Assembly: GCF_020621385.1 (NCBI RefSeq)
Contig: NZ_JAESVA010000002.1
Span: forward strand, 434,001 to 498,000
Length of the DNA stretch: 64,000 nt
Source: Acidisoma cellulosilyticum
GTDB lineage: Bacteria > Pseudomonadota > Alphaproteobacteria > Acetobacterales > Acetobacteraceae
Direction: 5' to 3'
Below are positions 43,678 to 52,901 of this stretch, piece by piece. Position 1 is the stretch's first letter, and each line of letters starts with the position of its first letter. A program made the position numbers and the translations under genes. Below the pieces are notes generated by a model. It made no database searches, had not been told where the DNA came from, and worked only from the letters and a program-made list of their open reading frames with translations.

Positions 43678-45264
43678 TCAAGCGGCTTTCGCGCTCCCCA
43701 TATCGGTCACCATGGCCATGATCGCTTCCTGCGTGATCGGCGCTTCGGCCTGCGCCACCACCTCGCCCACCAGATGGCCGTCACGCATGACGACGACGCG
43801 ATCGGACACGCCGATCACTTCCGGCAATTCGCTGGAAATGACGACGATCGCCGCCCCCGTCCGCGCCAATTGATCGATGATGCGGTAGATTTCCGACTTG
43901 GCACCGATATCGACGCCGCGCGTCGGCTCATCCAGGATCAGCACGCGCGGATTGGTTTCCAGGAGACGAGACAACAGAACCTTCTGCTGATTGCCGCCCG
44001 AGAGACTGCCGACATTGATCTCGGCATTGGGGGCGCGCACGCCGAGCTTCTTGATGGCCTCATTCGCGCGCCGCTTGGCGGCGGCAAGGTTCAAGACCCC
44101 GCCGGCGCGCGCATCCTCATCCAGCACGTTCATATTGACGTTGCCGTTGATGCTCATGTCCAGAAACAGACCCAGGACCTTGCGGTCCTCGGTTAGGTAG
44201 ACGATGCCGGCATCGATCGCGTCGCGCGGGTTATGGATGCTGCGCTCCTGCCCGTTGACGAAAACCTGGCCATGCTTCTTGGGGTCGGCGCCATAGATCA
44301 ACCGCGCCAATTCTGTCCGGCCCGAGCCGACAAGGCCGGCGATACCCAAAACCTCGCCTTCCGCGACGCTGAAGGAACAATCATGGACACGGTTGCCGTC
44401 ATCCATGCCGCGCGCTTCCAGCGCGATCTTGCGGTCGCTCAGCGGTGCGCGATGCTCCTTCTTGTAGAAGGATGACGATTCACGCCCTACCATCATGCGC
44501 ACCAGCGCCTGCGGGTTCAGCTCGTCCCGCATCAAGGTTCCGACCATGCTGCCGTCGCGCAAAACGCTGACGCGGTCTGATAGTTCGTAGACCTCGGCCA
44601 TGCGGTGGCTGATATAGATGATGGCGATGCCTTCATCCTTCAGCGTGCGGATAATGGTGAACAGCTTCTCGGCCTCACGCGCCGACAATGCCGTTGTCGG
44701 CTCATCCATCACCAGAATATGCGGATGCCCCGCCAGCGCGCGGGCAATTTCGACCAATTGGCGTTCGGCGATGGACAGGGACGCGACCTTGGAAGACGGG
44801 CTGAAGGGCGCCGCCAGACGATCCAGATAGGGCTGTGCCGCCGCGTTCATCGATGTGCGGTCAATCATGCCGTGGCGCCGCATCTCCTCGCCCAGGAACA
44901 TATTCTCGGCGACCGTCAGGTTCGGCGCCAGCGCCAGTTCCTGATAGATCACCGCAATGCCGCTGCGGCGGCCGGCGAGCGGGCTGCCGATCTGCAAGGG
45001 TTTGCCGTCGATCCTGATCTCACCGCCCGGATCGGCGTGATAGGCACCGGACAGGATTTTCATCAATGTCGATTTGCCGGCGCCATTTTCTCCCATCAAA
45101 GCATGAATTTCACCGGAATAAGCGGTGAGAGAAACATCGGCCAAAGCGCGAACAGGGCCGAATGTCTTGCTGATGCCGCGCATTTCAAGCGCGACGGAAC
45201 GCTGCCCGGAAACAGCCGGGGCCGGCGGCACATTGTCCAGCACTTTTGTTGTCTGGCCGGTCAT
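43678..45264 (-). CDS. Sugar/inositol ABC transporter ATP-binding protein, two ABC domains (RbsA/MglA type)
   Basis: 528 residues, duplicated ATPase. Domain 1 has Walker [21 protein letters not shown] and a preceding signature [15 protein letters not shown]. Domain 2 has the degenerate Walker [11 protein letters not shown], normal for this family, with [15 protein letters not shown] and [15 protein letters not shown]. It is the first gene of the transporter operon. Direct repeats upstream (45331-45361) are candidate regulator sites. Confidence 0.94.
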   Translation of the reverse strand: MTGQTTKVLDNVPPAPAVSGQRSVALEMRGISKTFGPVRALADVSLTAYSGEIHALMGENGAGKSTLMKILSGAYHADPGGEIRIDGKPLQIGSPLAGRRSGIAVIYQELALAPNLTVAENMFLGEEMRRHGMIDRTSMNAAAQPYLDRLAAPFSPSSKVASLSIAERQLVEIARALAGHPHILVMDEPTTALSAREAEKLFTIIRTLKDEGIAIIYISHRMAEVYELSDRVSVLRDGSMVGTLMRDELNPQALVRMMVGRESSSFYKKEHRAPLSDRKIALEARGMDDGNRVHDCSFSVAEGEVLGIAGLVGSGRTELARLIYGADPKKHGQVFVNGQERSIHNPRDAIDAGIVYLTEDRKVLGLFLDMSINGNVNMNVLDEDARAGGVLNLAAAKRRANEAIKKLGVRAPNAEINVGSLSGGNQQKVLLSRLLETNPRVLILDEPTRGVDIGAKSEIYRIIDQLARTGAAIVVISSELPEVIGVSDRVVVMRDGHLVGEVVAQAEAPITQEAIMAMVTDMGSAKAA

Positions 45265-45330
45265 TTCCTGTCTCCCCGGGCAATTGCCCTGACTTTTTAG
45301 TCTTGAAGGACGTTTGGCAGTCCCTGCAGT

Positions 45331-45361
45331 AAAGTCAAGTCGTCCGGAGCAAAGTCAAGTC
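45331..45361. repeat. Direct repeats upstream of the transporter operon
   Basis: AAAGTCAAGTC occurs at 45331-45341 and 45351-45361, a 20-base period, or two helical turns. A weaker copy AAAGACAGGAC lies at 45405-45415. The position before the first transporter gene suggests regulator binding, perhaps by the RpiR-type protein or a catabolite regulator. Confidence 0.5.
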
Positions 45362-45414
45362 ACCTGCCAAAAAACGCAGGTCTTATATCATGTTGCAGCG
45401 CAGTAAAGACAGGA

Positions 45415-45444
45415 CTGCCGCGTGCGGGCTTTTGCACGCGGCAG
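45415..45444 (-). terminator. Hairpin behind iolA
   Basis: A perfect 11-base stem CTGCCGCGTGC/GCACGCGGCAG with an eight-base loop lies ten bases after the iolA stop. No T-run. It separates iolA from the transporter operon downstream. Confidence 0.65.
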
Positions 45445-45454
45445 AGCATTTACA

Positions 45455-46948
45455 TCATCCCAGAGTCGGCATGATGAACTCAGCACCGGAGCGGATGCCC
45501 GTCGGCCAGCGCGCGGTCACGGCCTTGTAGCGCGTGAAGAAACGAATGCCTTCCGGCCCGTGCATGTGGTGATCACCGAACAGCGAGCGCTTCCAGCCGC
45601 CGAAGCTGTGGAAGGCCATCGGCACCGGAATCGGCACATTGATACCGATCATGCCCGCCTGCACGCGACTGGCAAAAGTACGGGCGGAATCACCATCGCG
45701 CGTGAAGATCGCCGTGCCGTTGCCGAACTCATGCTTGTTCACGAGGTCGAGCGCTTCATCGAAAGTATCGGCGCGGACCACGGCCAGAACCGGCCCGAAG
45801 ATCTCTTCCTTGTAGATCTTCATCTCGGGCGTCACGTCATCGAACAGCGTGCCGCCGATGAAATAGCCGTCCTCATAACCCTGCAGCTTCAGCCCGCGCC
45901 CGTCCACAACCAGCTTGGCGCCCTCGCTCTCACCGGCATCGATATAGCCGCTGACCTTGTCGAGATGGATTTTGGTGACCAGCGGACCCATCTCATTGCT
46001 GTTATCGGTGCCCGGCCCGATCTTCAGCGCGCGCACGCGGGGTGCCATGGTCTCCACCAGCTTGTCGCCGATGCCGCCCACGGCGACCGCGACCGAAATC
46101 GCCATGCAACGCTCACCGGCCGAGCCGTAGGCCGCGCCCATCAGCGCATCGACCGTCTTATCCAGATCGCAATCTGGCATGATGATGGCGTGGTTCTTCG
46201 CCCCACCCAAAGCCTGGACGCGCTTACCGTTGCGGGTGCCGGTGGTGTAGATATATTCGGCTATGGGGGTGGAGCCCACGAAGCTCACGGCATGAATGCC
46301 GGGATGGTCCAGGATCGCGTCCACCACTTCCTTGTCGCCATGCACGACGCCGAAGACACCGTCCGGCAGGCCAGCCTGCTTCAACAGGTCTGCGATGAAC
46401 AGCGAGGTCGAAGGGTCACGCTCGGACGGCTTGAGGATGAAGCAATTGCCGCAGGCGATCGCGGTCGGCAGCATCCACAGCGGCACCATGGCCGGGAAGT
46501 TGAAGGGCGTGATGCCGGCGCAGACGCCGAGCGGCTGACGCATGGAATAGGCGTCAATGTCACGGCCGACCTGCTCGGTGAAATCGCCCTTCAGCAGTTC
46601 CGGCACGCCGGTCGCGAATTCCACCACTTCCATGCCGCGCGTCACTTCGCCCAGCGCATCCGACAGGACCTTGCCGTGTTCGGAGGTGATGATCGCGGCG
46701 ATCTCTTTCGCCTTCTGCTCGATCAGATCGCGGAAGCGGAACATGACGCGGGCGCGGGCCAGCGGCGGGGTCGCCGCCCATTTCGGAAACGCCGCCTCGG
46801 CCGCCTTCACCGCGGTATCGACGTCGGTGGCATTGCCCAGCACGACCTGGCGCGCGACCGAGCCATCGGCCGGCTGATAGACATTGGCCGTTCGGGTTGA
46901 GGTGCCGGAGGTAAGCTTCCCCCCGATATAATGCTGAACAATGTCCAT
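45455..46948 (-). CDS. iolA: Methylmalonate-semialdehyde dehydrogenase (CoA-acylating)
   Basis: 497-residue aldehyde dehydrogenase that converts malonate semialdehyde to acetyl-CoA, the last step of inositol catabolism; it can also serve valine degradation (mmsA). The catalytic cysteine is Cys281 in [25 protein letters not shown] and the C-terminal [11 protein letters not shown] are typical of this CoA-dependent class. It lies downstream of iolB with a hairpin between, so it may have its own transcript level. Confidence 0.93.
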   Translation of the reverse strand: MDIVQHYIGGKLTSGTSTRTANVYQPADGSVARQVVLGNATDVDTAVKAAEAAFPKWAATPPLARARVMFRFRDLIEQKAKEIAAIITSEHGKVLSDALGEVTRGMEVVEFATGVPELLKGDFTEQVGRDIDAYSMRQPLGVCAGITPFNFPAMVPLWMLPTAIACGNCFILKPSERDPSTSLFIADLLKQAGLPDGVFGVVHGDKEVVDAILDHPGIHAVSFVGSTPIAEYIYTTGTRNGKRVQALGGAKNHAIIMPDCDLDKTVDALMGAAYGSAGERCMAISVAVAVGGIGDKLVETMAPRVRALKIGPGTDNSNEMGPLVTKIHLDKVSGYIDAGESEGAKLVVDGRGLKLQGYEDGYFIGGTLFDDVTPEMKIYKEEIFGPVLAVVRADTFDEALDLVNKHEFGNGTAIFTRDGDSARTFASRVQAGMIGINVPIPVPMAFHSFGGWKRSLFGDHHMHGPEGIRFFTRYKAVTARWPTGIRSGAEFIMPTLG

Positions 46949-46973
46949 GATCGTCTCCGAATTAAGGCGGCGG

Positions 46974-46995
46974 ACGCCTGGCAGTTACCAGGCGT
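46974..46995 (-). terminator. Hairpin between iolB and iolA
   Basis: ACGCCTGG/CCAGGCGT with a six-base loop, directly behind the iolB stop. It could end the iolCDEB transcript or stabilise its 3' end. Confidence 0.55.
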
Positions 46996-47001
46996 GAGTT
47001 G

Positions 47002-47802
47002 CTACCACGTCAGAAAAGCGTGATCTGGGGACATGGTGAAGCGCCATTCGCGCACAGGTCCCGCCATCACATTGAGGTAGAAAAGATCAAACCCGTGCGG
47101 CGCACCGACCGGGTGATAGCCACGCGGAACAAGAACCACGTCACCGTCACCGATCGCCATGGTCTCATCCAACGAGCGGTCATCGGTATAGACGCGCTGA
47201 AGGGCGAAGCCCGATCCGCGCTTGAGGCGATGGTAATAGGTCTCTTCCAGATAGGTCTCACGCGGCGGGTCGTTCACATCGTGCTTGTGAGGAGGGTAGC
47301 TAGACCAGTTGCCCCCCGGCGTCACCACCTCCACGACCAGAAGCGATTCCGCGACCGCCGTATCGGGCAGGATATTGCGGACGTGGCGGGTATTGGTGCC
47401 CTTGCCGCGCACCTCCTCCCCCACCTCACTCGGCGGAATGATGCGGGCCGGCAGCTTCCCCTCGGCGGGTGAGGCGCAGACCGCGACTTCGGCCGCCGTT
47501 TCCGCCTCTACCGTCCAGCTCGACTTGGCGGGGATATAGACCGACCAGGGCAGGCCGTCGAAGACCGACTCCCGTTCGCCCAGCAGCCCGAAATCGATAT
47601 CCCCGGCGCTGATGCGCACGCGGCCCGACAGGATGACGAGGCAGACCTCGTTCCCCTCCGTGGGACGGGAGACGACCTTCTGCGGCGACAGTTGCAGGAC
47701 CGAGAAGCCAACATGGAACCAGCCGGCGGAGGCTGGGGTGATGTGGTGGATAAACCCATCCCGGTCCGGCGCATGCGGATGAACGAGAAGTTTCGATGCC
47801 AT
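47002..47802 (-). CDS. iolB: 5-deoxy-glucuronate isomerase
   Basis: 266-residue cupin enzyme that isomerises 5-deoxy-glucuronate to 5-dehydro-2-deoxygluconate. The metal-binding region NWSSYPPHKHD and YLEETYYHRL, and the later GYHPVGAPHGFDLFYLNVMAG, are diagnostic of IolB. Its start overlaps the iolE stop by one base (TGATG), so the two are translated together. Part of the iolC-D-E-B run on the minus strand. Confidence 0.95.
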   Translation of the reverse strand: MASKLLVHPHAPDRDGFIHHITPASAGWFHVGFSVLQLSPQKVVSRPTEGNEVCLVILSGRVRISAGDIDFGLLGERESVFDGLPWSVYIPAKSSWTVEAETAAEVAVCASPAEGKLPARIIPPSEVGEEVRGKGTNTRHVRNILPDTAVAESLLVVEVVTPGGNWSSYPPHKHDVNDPPRETYLEETYYHRLKRGSGFALQRVYTDDRSLDETMAIGDGDVVLVPRGYHPVGAPHGFDLFYLNVMAGPVREWRFTMSPDHAFLTW

Positions 47803-48686
47803 CAGATAAGCCCCTCGTCCCGCAGATAGGTCTTCAGATTGGCGTAGCCCAGGCTCGCATAGGTAAACGGATTGGCCTTGGCCGGGTCCTGCTCGGCTTC
47901 CAGCACCACCCAGCCGGAATAGCCCGGCAAAGCGCGGAACATCGCGCGGAAATCGATCCTGCCGTCACCCGGCACGGTATAGACGCCGTTGAGGACGCTT
48001 TTGAGGAAGCTCCAATCCTCGGCCTCGCTCTGCGCGCGAACCGCTTCCCGAATATCCTTGGTGTGGACATGGCCGATACGGCTGCGATAGCGGGTGGCGA
48101 GGCGCGCCGGGTCATCCCCGCCCCAGACGGCATGGCCGGTATCGAGCAGCAGATCGACCGAAGGTCCGGTATGGGCCATGAAGGCGTCGATATCCTCCGG
48201 GCTCTGCACGACGCTGCCCATGTGGTGATGGTAGACGATGCGCATGCCCTGTGCCGCCAGCCGGTCGCCGAAGACCGTCATCCGCGCGCCGAAGGTCTGC
48301 CACGCATCACCGGTCAGCATCGGGCGGCGGGAGAGCGGGGTGTCGATCTCCCCCTGAATGGTATTGGAGGTTTCGCAGACAACCATGACGGTCGATCCCT
48401 GCGCCTTGAGCAGATTGAAATGCTTCTGCGCGGCGTCGAATTCCGCGTCGCCGTCGCGCGTCAGCAGCTTGGCCGAATACCAGCCCGAGATGCAGGCGAG
48501 ATCGTAGGGCGCGAGCGCTGCCTTCAGCCCGTCCGGCGTGCGGGGGAATTTCTTGCCGAGTTCCATGCCTTCGAAACCGATCTGCTTGGCCTCGGTCAGG
48601 ATGGTTTCCAGGGTCGTGTCGCCGCCCAACTCGGGCATGTCGTCATTGGCCCAGCAGATGGGATTGGCGCCGATACGAATGGTCAT
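47802..48686 (-). CDS. iolE: Myo-inosose-2 dehydratase
   Basis: 294-residue TIM-barrel enzyme that dehydrates 2-keto-myo-inositol to the trione precursor used by IolD. The start MTIRIGANPICWANDDMPELGG is diagnostic. Metal-binding residues lie in YHHHMGSVVQ, LLDTGHAVWGGDD and GHVHTKD. ATG 48686 begins the conserved sequence; the open frame upstream is not conserved. Coupled to iolB. Confidence 0.95.
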   Translation of the reverse strand: MTIRIGANPICWANDDMPELGGDTTLETILTEAKQIGFEGMELGKKFPRTPDGLKAALAPYDLACISGWYSAKLLTRDGDAEFDAAQKHFNLLKAQGSTVMVVCETSNTIQGEIDTPLSRRPMLTGDAWQTFGARMTVFGDRLAAQGMRIVYHHHMGSVVQSPEDIDAFMAHTGPSVDLLLDTGHAVWGGDDPARLATRYRSRIGHVHTKDIREAVRAQSEAEDWSFLKSVLNGVYTVPGDGRIDFRAMFRALPGYSGWVVLEAEQDPAKANPFTYASLGYANLKTYLRDEGLI

Positions 48687-48752
48687 CGCACGAAAGGCCC
48701 TTTGTTGATCTTGTTCTTGTCCATGTCGTCCAACCATCTAGAGCAGATCCCG

Positions 48753-48777
48753 GTCAGATGGAATCATCTGGCCGGGT
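48753..48777. repeat. Dispersed hairpin repeat, first element
   Basis: CCCGG-CAGATG/CATCTG-CCGGG with GAAT loop, preceded by ATCTAGAGC. This resembles a hairpin repeat common between genes of alphaproteobacteria. It lies between iolD and iolE and may affect transcript stability. Confidence 0.55.
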
Positions 48778-48800
48778 GAAGATGCTCGCAAAAACAATAA

Positions 48801-48846
48801 TCTAGAGCGGTATCTGTGAGCGTAAGCGAACAGGAAACGCTCTAGA
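48801..48846. repeat. TCTAGAGCG inverted repeat
   Basis: TCTAGAGCG (48801-48809) and CGCTCTAGA (48838-48846) flank a 28-base centre. It is the terminal signature of the same repeat family as the preceding hairpin. Confidence 0.6.
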
Positions 48847-48945
48847 AATAGTCGCCCGCGGGCTTGACCCGCGGGTCTAACCCTTGCCGCGGGCAGAACC
48901 TGGTGCCGCCGCCGCGGGTAGGTCCGCGGAACAAGTCCGCGGCTG
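48847..48945. repeat. Cluster of short CCGCGGG palindromes
   Basis: Several stems of the type CCCGCGGG-CTTGA-CCCGCGGG and GTCCGCGG-AACAA-GTCCGCGG lie in a row in the iolD-iolE gap. They look like stacked dispersed repeats and lengthen an otherwise tight operon. Confidence 0.45.
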
Positions 48946-48970
48946 ACCGTTTTTAAGGCTCCGCGCCCAT

Positions 48971-50842
48971 TCAATTGCCGACGAATTGGCGCGTCAAAGC
49001 CGCGACATAATCAGCCCGCGCGCTCTGCACTTCGCTGCGTGTCGAGACTTCCGGCACAGCTACATCCCACCAATGGCCACCGGCATCGGTGGAGATCAGC
49101 GGATCGGTATCGATGACGACGGCATAGGTGCGGTCGCTGGCCCGCGCCCGCACGAGGGCCTGGGAGAGTGCGGCCAGATCGCTGACCTTCTCGGTGACGG
49201 CGCCCAGGCTGCGCGCATGCAGCGCGAAGTCGACCTCCGGCATCACCTCATGCCGGCTGTCCTGCAACAGGTTGTTGAAGCCGGCCCCGCCGGTCGCATG
49301 CTGCAAGCGGTTGATGCAGCCGAAACCGCGATTGTCGAGAATGACGAGGATCAGCTTGCGCGCAATCATGACGCTGGTCGCAATCTCGGAATTCAGCATG
49401 AGGTATGACCCGTCACCGATCATGACGAAGACCTCACGCTCCGGCTGCGCCATCTTCACGCCCAGACCACCTGCAATTTCATAGCCCATGCAGGAAAAGC
49501 CGTATTCCATGTGATAGCCGCCGGGCGCGCCAGCCTGCCACAGCTTGTGCAACTCGCCCGGCAGACCGCCCGCCGCACACAGCACGACGTCGGACGGCTG
49601 CGCCTGACGCTGCACCGCGCCCACCACCTGCGCGTCGGACGGCAGCGCATTGCCGCTCTCGGCCGGCGCGTCGGTATAGGCCGCCGCCGTCTCATACCAG
49701 GTCGACTTTTCCCTCTCGGCCCGCATCGTCCACACGCTATCCGCCCGCCATGGGCCGAGCGCCGCGCCGAGCTCCCCGAGCCCTGCCCGCGCATCGGCCA
49801 CCAGCGGCTGCGCCTGATGCTTGCCGGCATCGAAAGGCTGGGTATTCAGACCGATGATCCGCCGCCCCTCACCTTGGAACAAAGCCCAGGACCCGGTGGT
49901 GAAGTCCTGCAACCGCGTGCCGACCGCCAGCACCACATCGGCTTCGGCCGCCATGGCATTGGCCGCGCCCGTACCGGTGACGCCGATGGCGCCCATATTC
50001 ATCGGGTGACCGGTCGCGAGCGCGGATTTGCCGGCCTGGGTCTCCCCCACCGGAATGCCATGCGTCAGCGCGAAAGCGGCCAGATCACCCTCAGCCTGCG
50101 CGTAAAGCGTGCCGCCGCCGCAGACGATGAAGGGGCGTTTCGCCTCCCGCAGCAGGCTGACGGCCGACGCCAGTTCAGACGCATCAGGGCGCGGACGACG
50201 CGGCACCCAGATTTTCTCGTCGAAGAATGAAACAGGGAAATCGTAAGCCTCGGTCTGCACATCCTGACAGAGGCCGAGCGTCACCGGGCCGCATTCCACG
50301 GGATCGGTCAACACCTGCATGGCGCGCGCGAAGGCCGGGATGATCTGCTCGGCCCGCGTGATGCGGTCGAAATAGCGGGAGACCGGACGGAAAGCGTCAT
50401 TCGCGCTGACCGTGCCATCCTGCCAATCCTCGATCTGCTGCAGAACCGGGTCCGGCCGGCGGGTCGCGAAGACATCCCCCGGCAACAGCAGTAACGGCAG
50501 GCGATTGACATGGGCGACGGCGGCGGCCGTGACCATGTTCAGCGCGCCCGGCCCGATGGAACTGGTGCAGGCCATGACGCGGCGGCGGCGCAGCGCCTTG
50601 GTATAGGCGATGGCGGCATGGGCCATGGCCTGTTCGTTATGCGCGCGGAAGGTCGGCAGGCTGTCGCGGATGCCGTACAGCGCCTCCCCCATCCCCGCGA
50701 CATTGCCATGGCCGAAAATGGCCCAGACGCCCCCGAAAAAGGGCAGCGTGCTCGCCCGCCCGTCCTCGGTTTCAACCACCGTCTTCTGGGCGGCCATAGC
50801 GCGAACCAAAGCCTGAGCCATGGTGAGGCGAATTGTGCGCAT
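48971..50842 (-). CDS. iolD: 3D-(3,5/4)-trihydroxycyclohexane-1,2-dione hydrolase (acylhydrolase)
   Basis: 623-residue thiamine-diphosphate enzyme that opens the inositol-derived ring to 5-deoxy-glucuronate. The fold is three-domain: an N-terminal PYR domain with FGHGNVAGMGEALY, a central domain (GVTGTGAANAMAAEADVVLAVG) and a C-terminal TPP-binding domain with MIGDGSYLMLNSE and ILDNRGFGCINRLQ. Length and motifs fit IolD. It follows iolC by 26 bases and is separated from iolE by repeats. Confidence 0.95.
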   Translation of the reverse strand: MRTIRLTMAQALVRAMAAQKTVVETEDGRASTLPFFGGVWAIFGHGNVAGMGEALYGIRDSLPTFRAHNEQAMAHAAIAYTKALRRRRVMACTSSIGPGALNMVTAAAVAHVNRLPLLLLPGDVFATRRPDPVLQQIEDWQDGTVSANDAFRPVSRYFDRITRAEQIIPAFARAMQVLTDPVECGPVTLGLCQDVQTEAYDFPVSFFDEKIWVPRRPRPDASELASAVSLLREAKRPFIVCGGGTLYAQAEGDLAAFALTHGIPVGETQAGKSALATGHPMNMGAIGVTGTGAANAMAAEADVVLAVGTRLQDFTTGSWALFQGEGRRIIGLNTQPFDAGKHQAQPLVADARAGLGELGAALGPWRADSVWTMRAEREKSTWYETAAAYTDAPAESGNALPSDAQVVGAVQRQAQPSDVVLCAAGGLPGELHKLWQAGAPGGYHMEYGFSCMGYEIAGGLGVKMAQPEREVFVMIGDGSYLMLNSEIATSVMIARKLILVILDNRGFGCINRLQHATGGAGFNNLLQDSRHEVMPEVDFALHARSLGAVTEKVSDLAALSQALVRARASDRTYAVVIDTDPLISTDAGGHWWDVAVPEVSTRSEVQSARADYVAALTRQFVGN

Positions 50843-50868
50843 CGCTCGTCTCTATCCCGTTCTTTGTC

Positions 50869-52782
50869 TCAGGCGGCTTTGACCTGGCGCGCGTCCTGCC
50901 AGGCATCCACCAATTGTTGGAAGCGGCTGGCCATCTGGTCCAGGGCCTCTTCATCCGTGATCTTACCCGAAAGCCAGGCACGGGCGGGGTCGATATGAAT
51001 GGTACGGCCGACCGCGAAGCCCTTCACGACCGGCACGCCGGCACAAGCGCGGAAGGACGCCGCCAGATCGGCCATCGGCGCTTCCAGCCCCAGCACCAGC
51101 ACGCCGCGACAATAGCCGTCATTGCGGGTGATGACGTCATTGATCTGGGTCCAGGCGGCCGCACTTGTCTGCGGCTCCAGCTTCCACCAATCGGGCTTCA
51201 TGCCGAGATCGTACAGGCGCTGAACGACGCGCGGGATGGTGTCATCCAGCAGCGGGCCGTGCTTGCCGGCAATGATTTCGATCAGCACATCACGGCCCGT
51301 GCTGCGGCAGGCGTCATAGACCCGCGCCAGCTCCCGCTCCTGCCGCAGGCGCAGCTCCTCCGGGTCATCCGGGTGATAGAAGCACAGGCATTTCACGACC
51401 TGCGCCAGCGGCCATTCCGTCAGATGCGCGCCCAGACTGCCGCCGGCCTCGAAATCCAACGGGCGCGACCCTGTGCGCTCCACCGGACGCGCGACCCAAA
51501 GCTTGTGGTCGGCCGCGCGAAACAGCGCCTCGCGCCCATAGCGCCCGTCGATGAACATGCCGAAGCCTGGGCGGCCCTTGGCCACACGCGCGGCCGCCTG
51601 CACGGCCAGAACCTTGAAAGCGGAAATCCTCTCGAAGGGCGCACCGACCTCCTTCGCCACCGCTTCCAGCTGGATGCGATGGTCGATGGCCAGCGCCATG
51701 ATGCCGGGCGGGCTGGCGCTGCGCGTCGTCGCCCAATGGATATGGTTGATATCCTGGTCATGCCGCAACGCGCGGTGCTTGCTGCCATGCGCCAGAAAGT
51801 ATTCCAGTTCCGGAAAGGTCGGGATTTCCGGCGAGCATAGCAGGCGGGAGACGGCGAAGGCGCCGCAGGCATTGGCATAGGCGCAGCAGGTTTCCAGCGT
51901 CTCACCGCGCAGCCAGCCGCGCAGGAAGCCGGACATGAAACTGTCGCCCGCACCCAGCACATTGTAGACTTCGACCGGAAAGCCAGGGCCGCGCACGCCG
52001 TCATCCAGGCTTGCCGGAATCTCACCCGGAAAAACCACGCATCCCATCGGGCCACGCTTGCAGACGATGACGGCCGCGGACTGCGCACGGATGGCGCGAA
52101 TGGCCGCCAGCGTGTCCTGCGATCCGCCGGCGATATGCAACTCCTCCTCGGTGCCGACGATGAGGTCGCAAAGCGCCAGAACGGGCGCCAGATGAGCGGT
52201 CACCTCATCGGATTGAATATAGCGGCTTTCCCCCGCATCATGGCCTGCCAGACCCCAAAGATTGGGGCGGTAATCGACGTCAAAGATGACGCGCCGACCA
52301 TGGGCTTTGGCGATGCGGATCGCCTTGCTCTGCGCGGCCGCCGTGCTTGCTGTCGCGAAATGCGTGCCGGTGACCACGACAGCGCCGGCGGAGGCGACGA
52401 AAGCCTCATCCACATCATCCTCGCACAGCGCCATATCGGCGCAATTGTCGCGATAGAAGACGAGCGGGAATGTGCTGCTGTCGCGCACGCCGAGCAGCAC
52501 CAGGGCTGTCAGGCGCTTGGGGTCGACCGCAATGCCCTTGGTCTCCACCCCTTCCCGCGCCAATTGTTCCAGGATGAAGCGGCCGACCTGCTCGTCACCC
52601 ACCCGCGTCAACAGCGCGGACCGCAAGCCCAGCCGCGCCGTGCCGACCGCGATATTGGCCGGGCAACCGCCGATGGCCTTGCTGAAGGACCCCATATCTT
52701 CCAGCCGCCCGCCGATCTGCTGGCCGTAGAGATCCAGGGAGCATCGCCCGATCGTGATCAGGTCGAGCATCGGTGCGGCCAT
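50869..52782 (-). CDS. iolC: 5-dehydro-2-deoxygluconokinase fused to a DUF2090 domain
   Basis: 637 residues in two parts. Residues 1-320 are a PfkB-type kinase (GRCSLDLYGQQIGG at the start, NVLGAGDSFMSGFLRGWL with the catalytic Asp) that phosphorylates 5-dehydro-2-deoxygluconate. Residues from about 330 form a DUF2090 TIM-barrel-like domain (GIMALAIDHRIQLEAVA, FKVLAVQAAARVA, IEIIAGKHG, KLEPQTS). No separate IolJ aldolase gene is present, so the C-terminal domain may cleave the phosphorylated product. ATG 52782 begins the conserved part; the upstream frame is open but unsupported. Confidence 0.93.
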   Translation of the reverse strand: MAAPMLDLITIGRCSLDLYGQQIGGRLEDMGSFSKAIGGCPANIAVGTARLGLRSALLTRVGDEQVGRFILEQLAREGVETKGIAVDPKRLTALVLLGVRDSSTFPLVFYRDNCADMALCEDDVDEAFVASAGAVVVTGTHFATASTAAAQSKAIRIAKAHGRRVIFDVDYRPNLWGLAGHDAGESRYIQSDEVTAHLAPVLALCDLIVGTEEELHIAGGSQDTLAAIRAIRAQSAAVIVCKRGPMGCVVFPGEIPASLDDGVRGPGFPVEVYNVLGAGDSFMSGFLRGWLRGETLETCCAYANACGAFAVSRLLCSPEIPTFPELEYFLAHGSKHRALRHDQDINHIHWATTRSASPPGIMALAIDHRIQLEAVAKEVGAPFERISAFKVLAVQAAARVAKGRPGFGMFIDGRYGREALFRAADHKLWVARPVERTGSRPLDFEAGGSLGAHLTEWPLAQVVKCLCFYHPDDPEELRLRQERELARVYDACRSTGRDVLIEIIAGKHGPLLDDTIPRVVQRLYDLGMKPDWWKLEPQTSAAAWTQINDVITRNDGYCRGVLVLGLEAPMADLAASFRACAGVPVVKGFAVGRTIHIDPARAWLSGKITDEEALDQMASRFQQLVDAWQDARQVKAA

Positions 52783-52901
52783 GGGAAACCCCTTCTTCTG
52801 GAGGAGCGGCCCGGCCAAGACCGAAAGAGCCTCATCAAACGGCCGGACGTTTCCTGACTAAACGGCTTGGCGCCGCTTTTGCTTAGGGGTAAATAAAACC
52901 A

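Noticed and set aside
45422-46900. 492-codon plus-strand frame
   Set aside because: Antisense shadow of iolA; rich in His/Arg/Asp without domain features.
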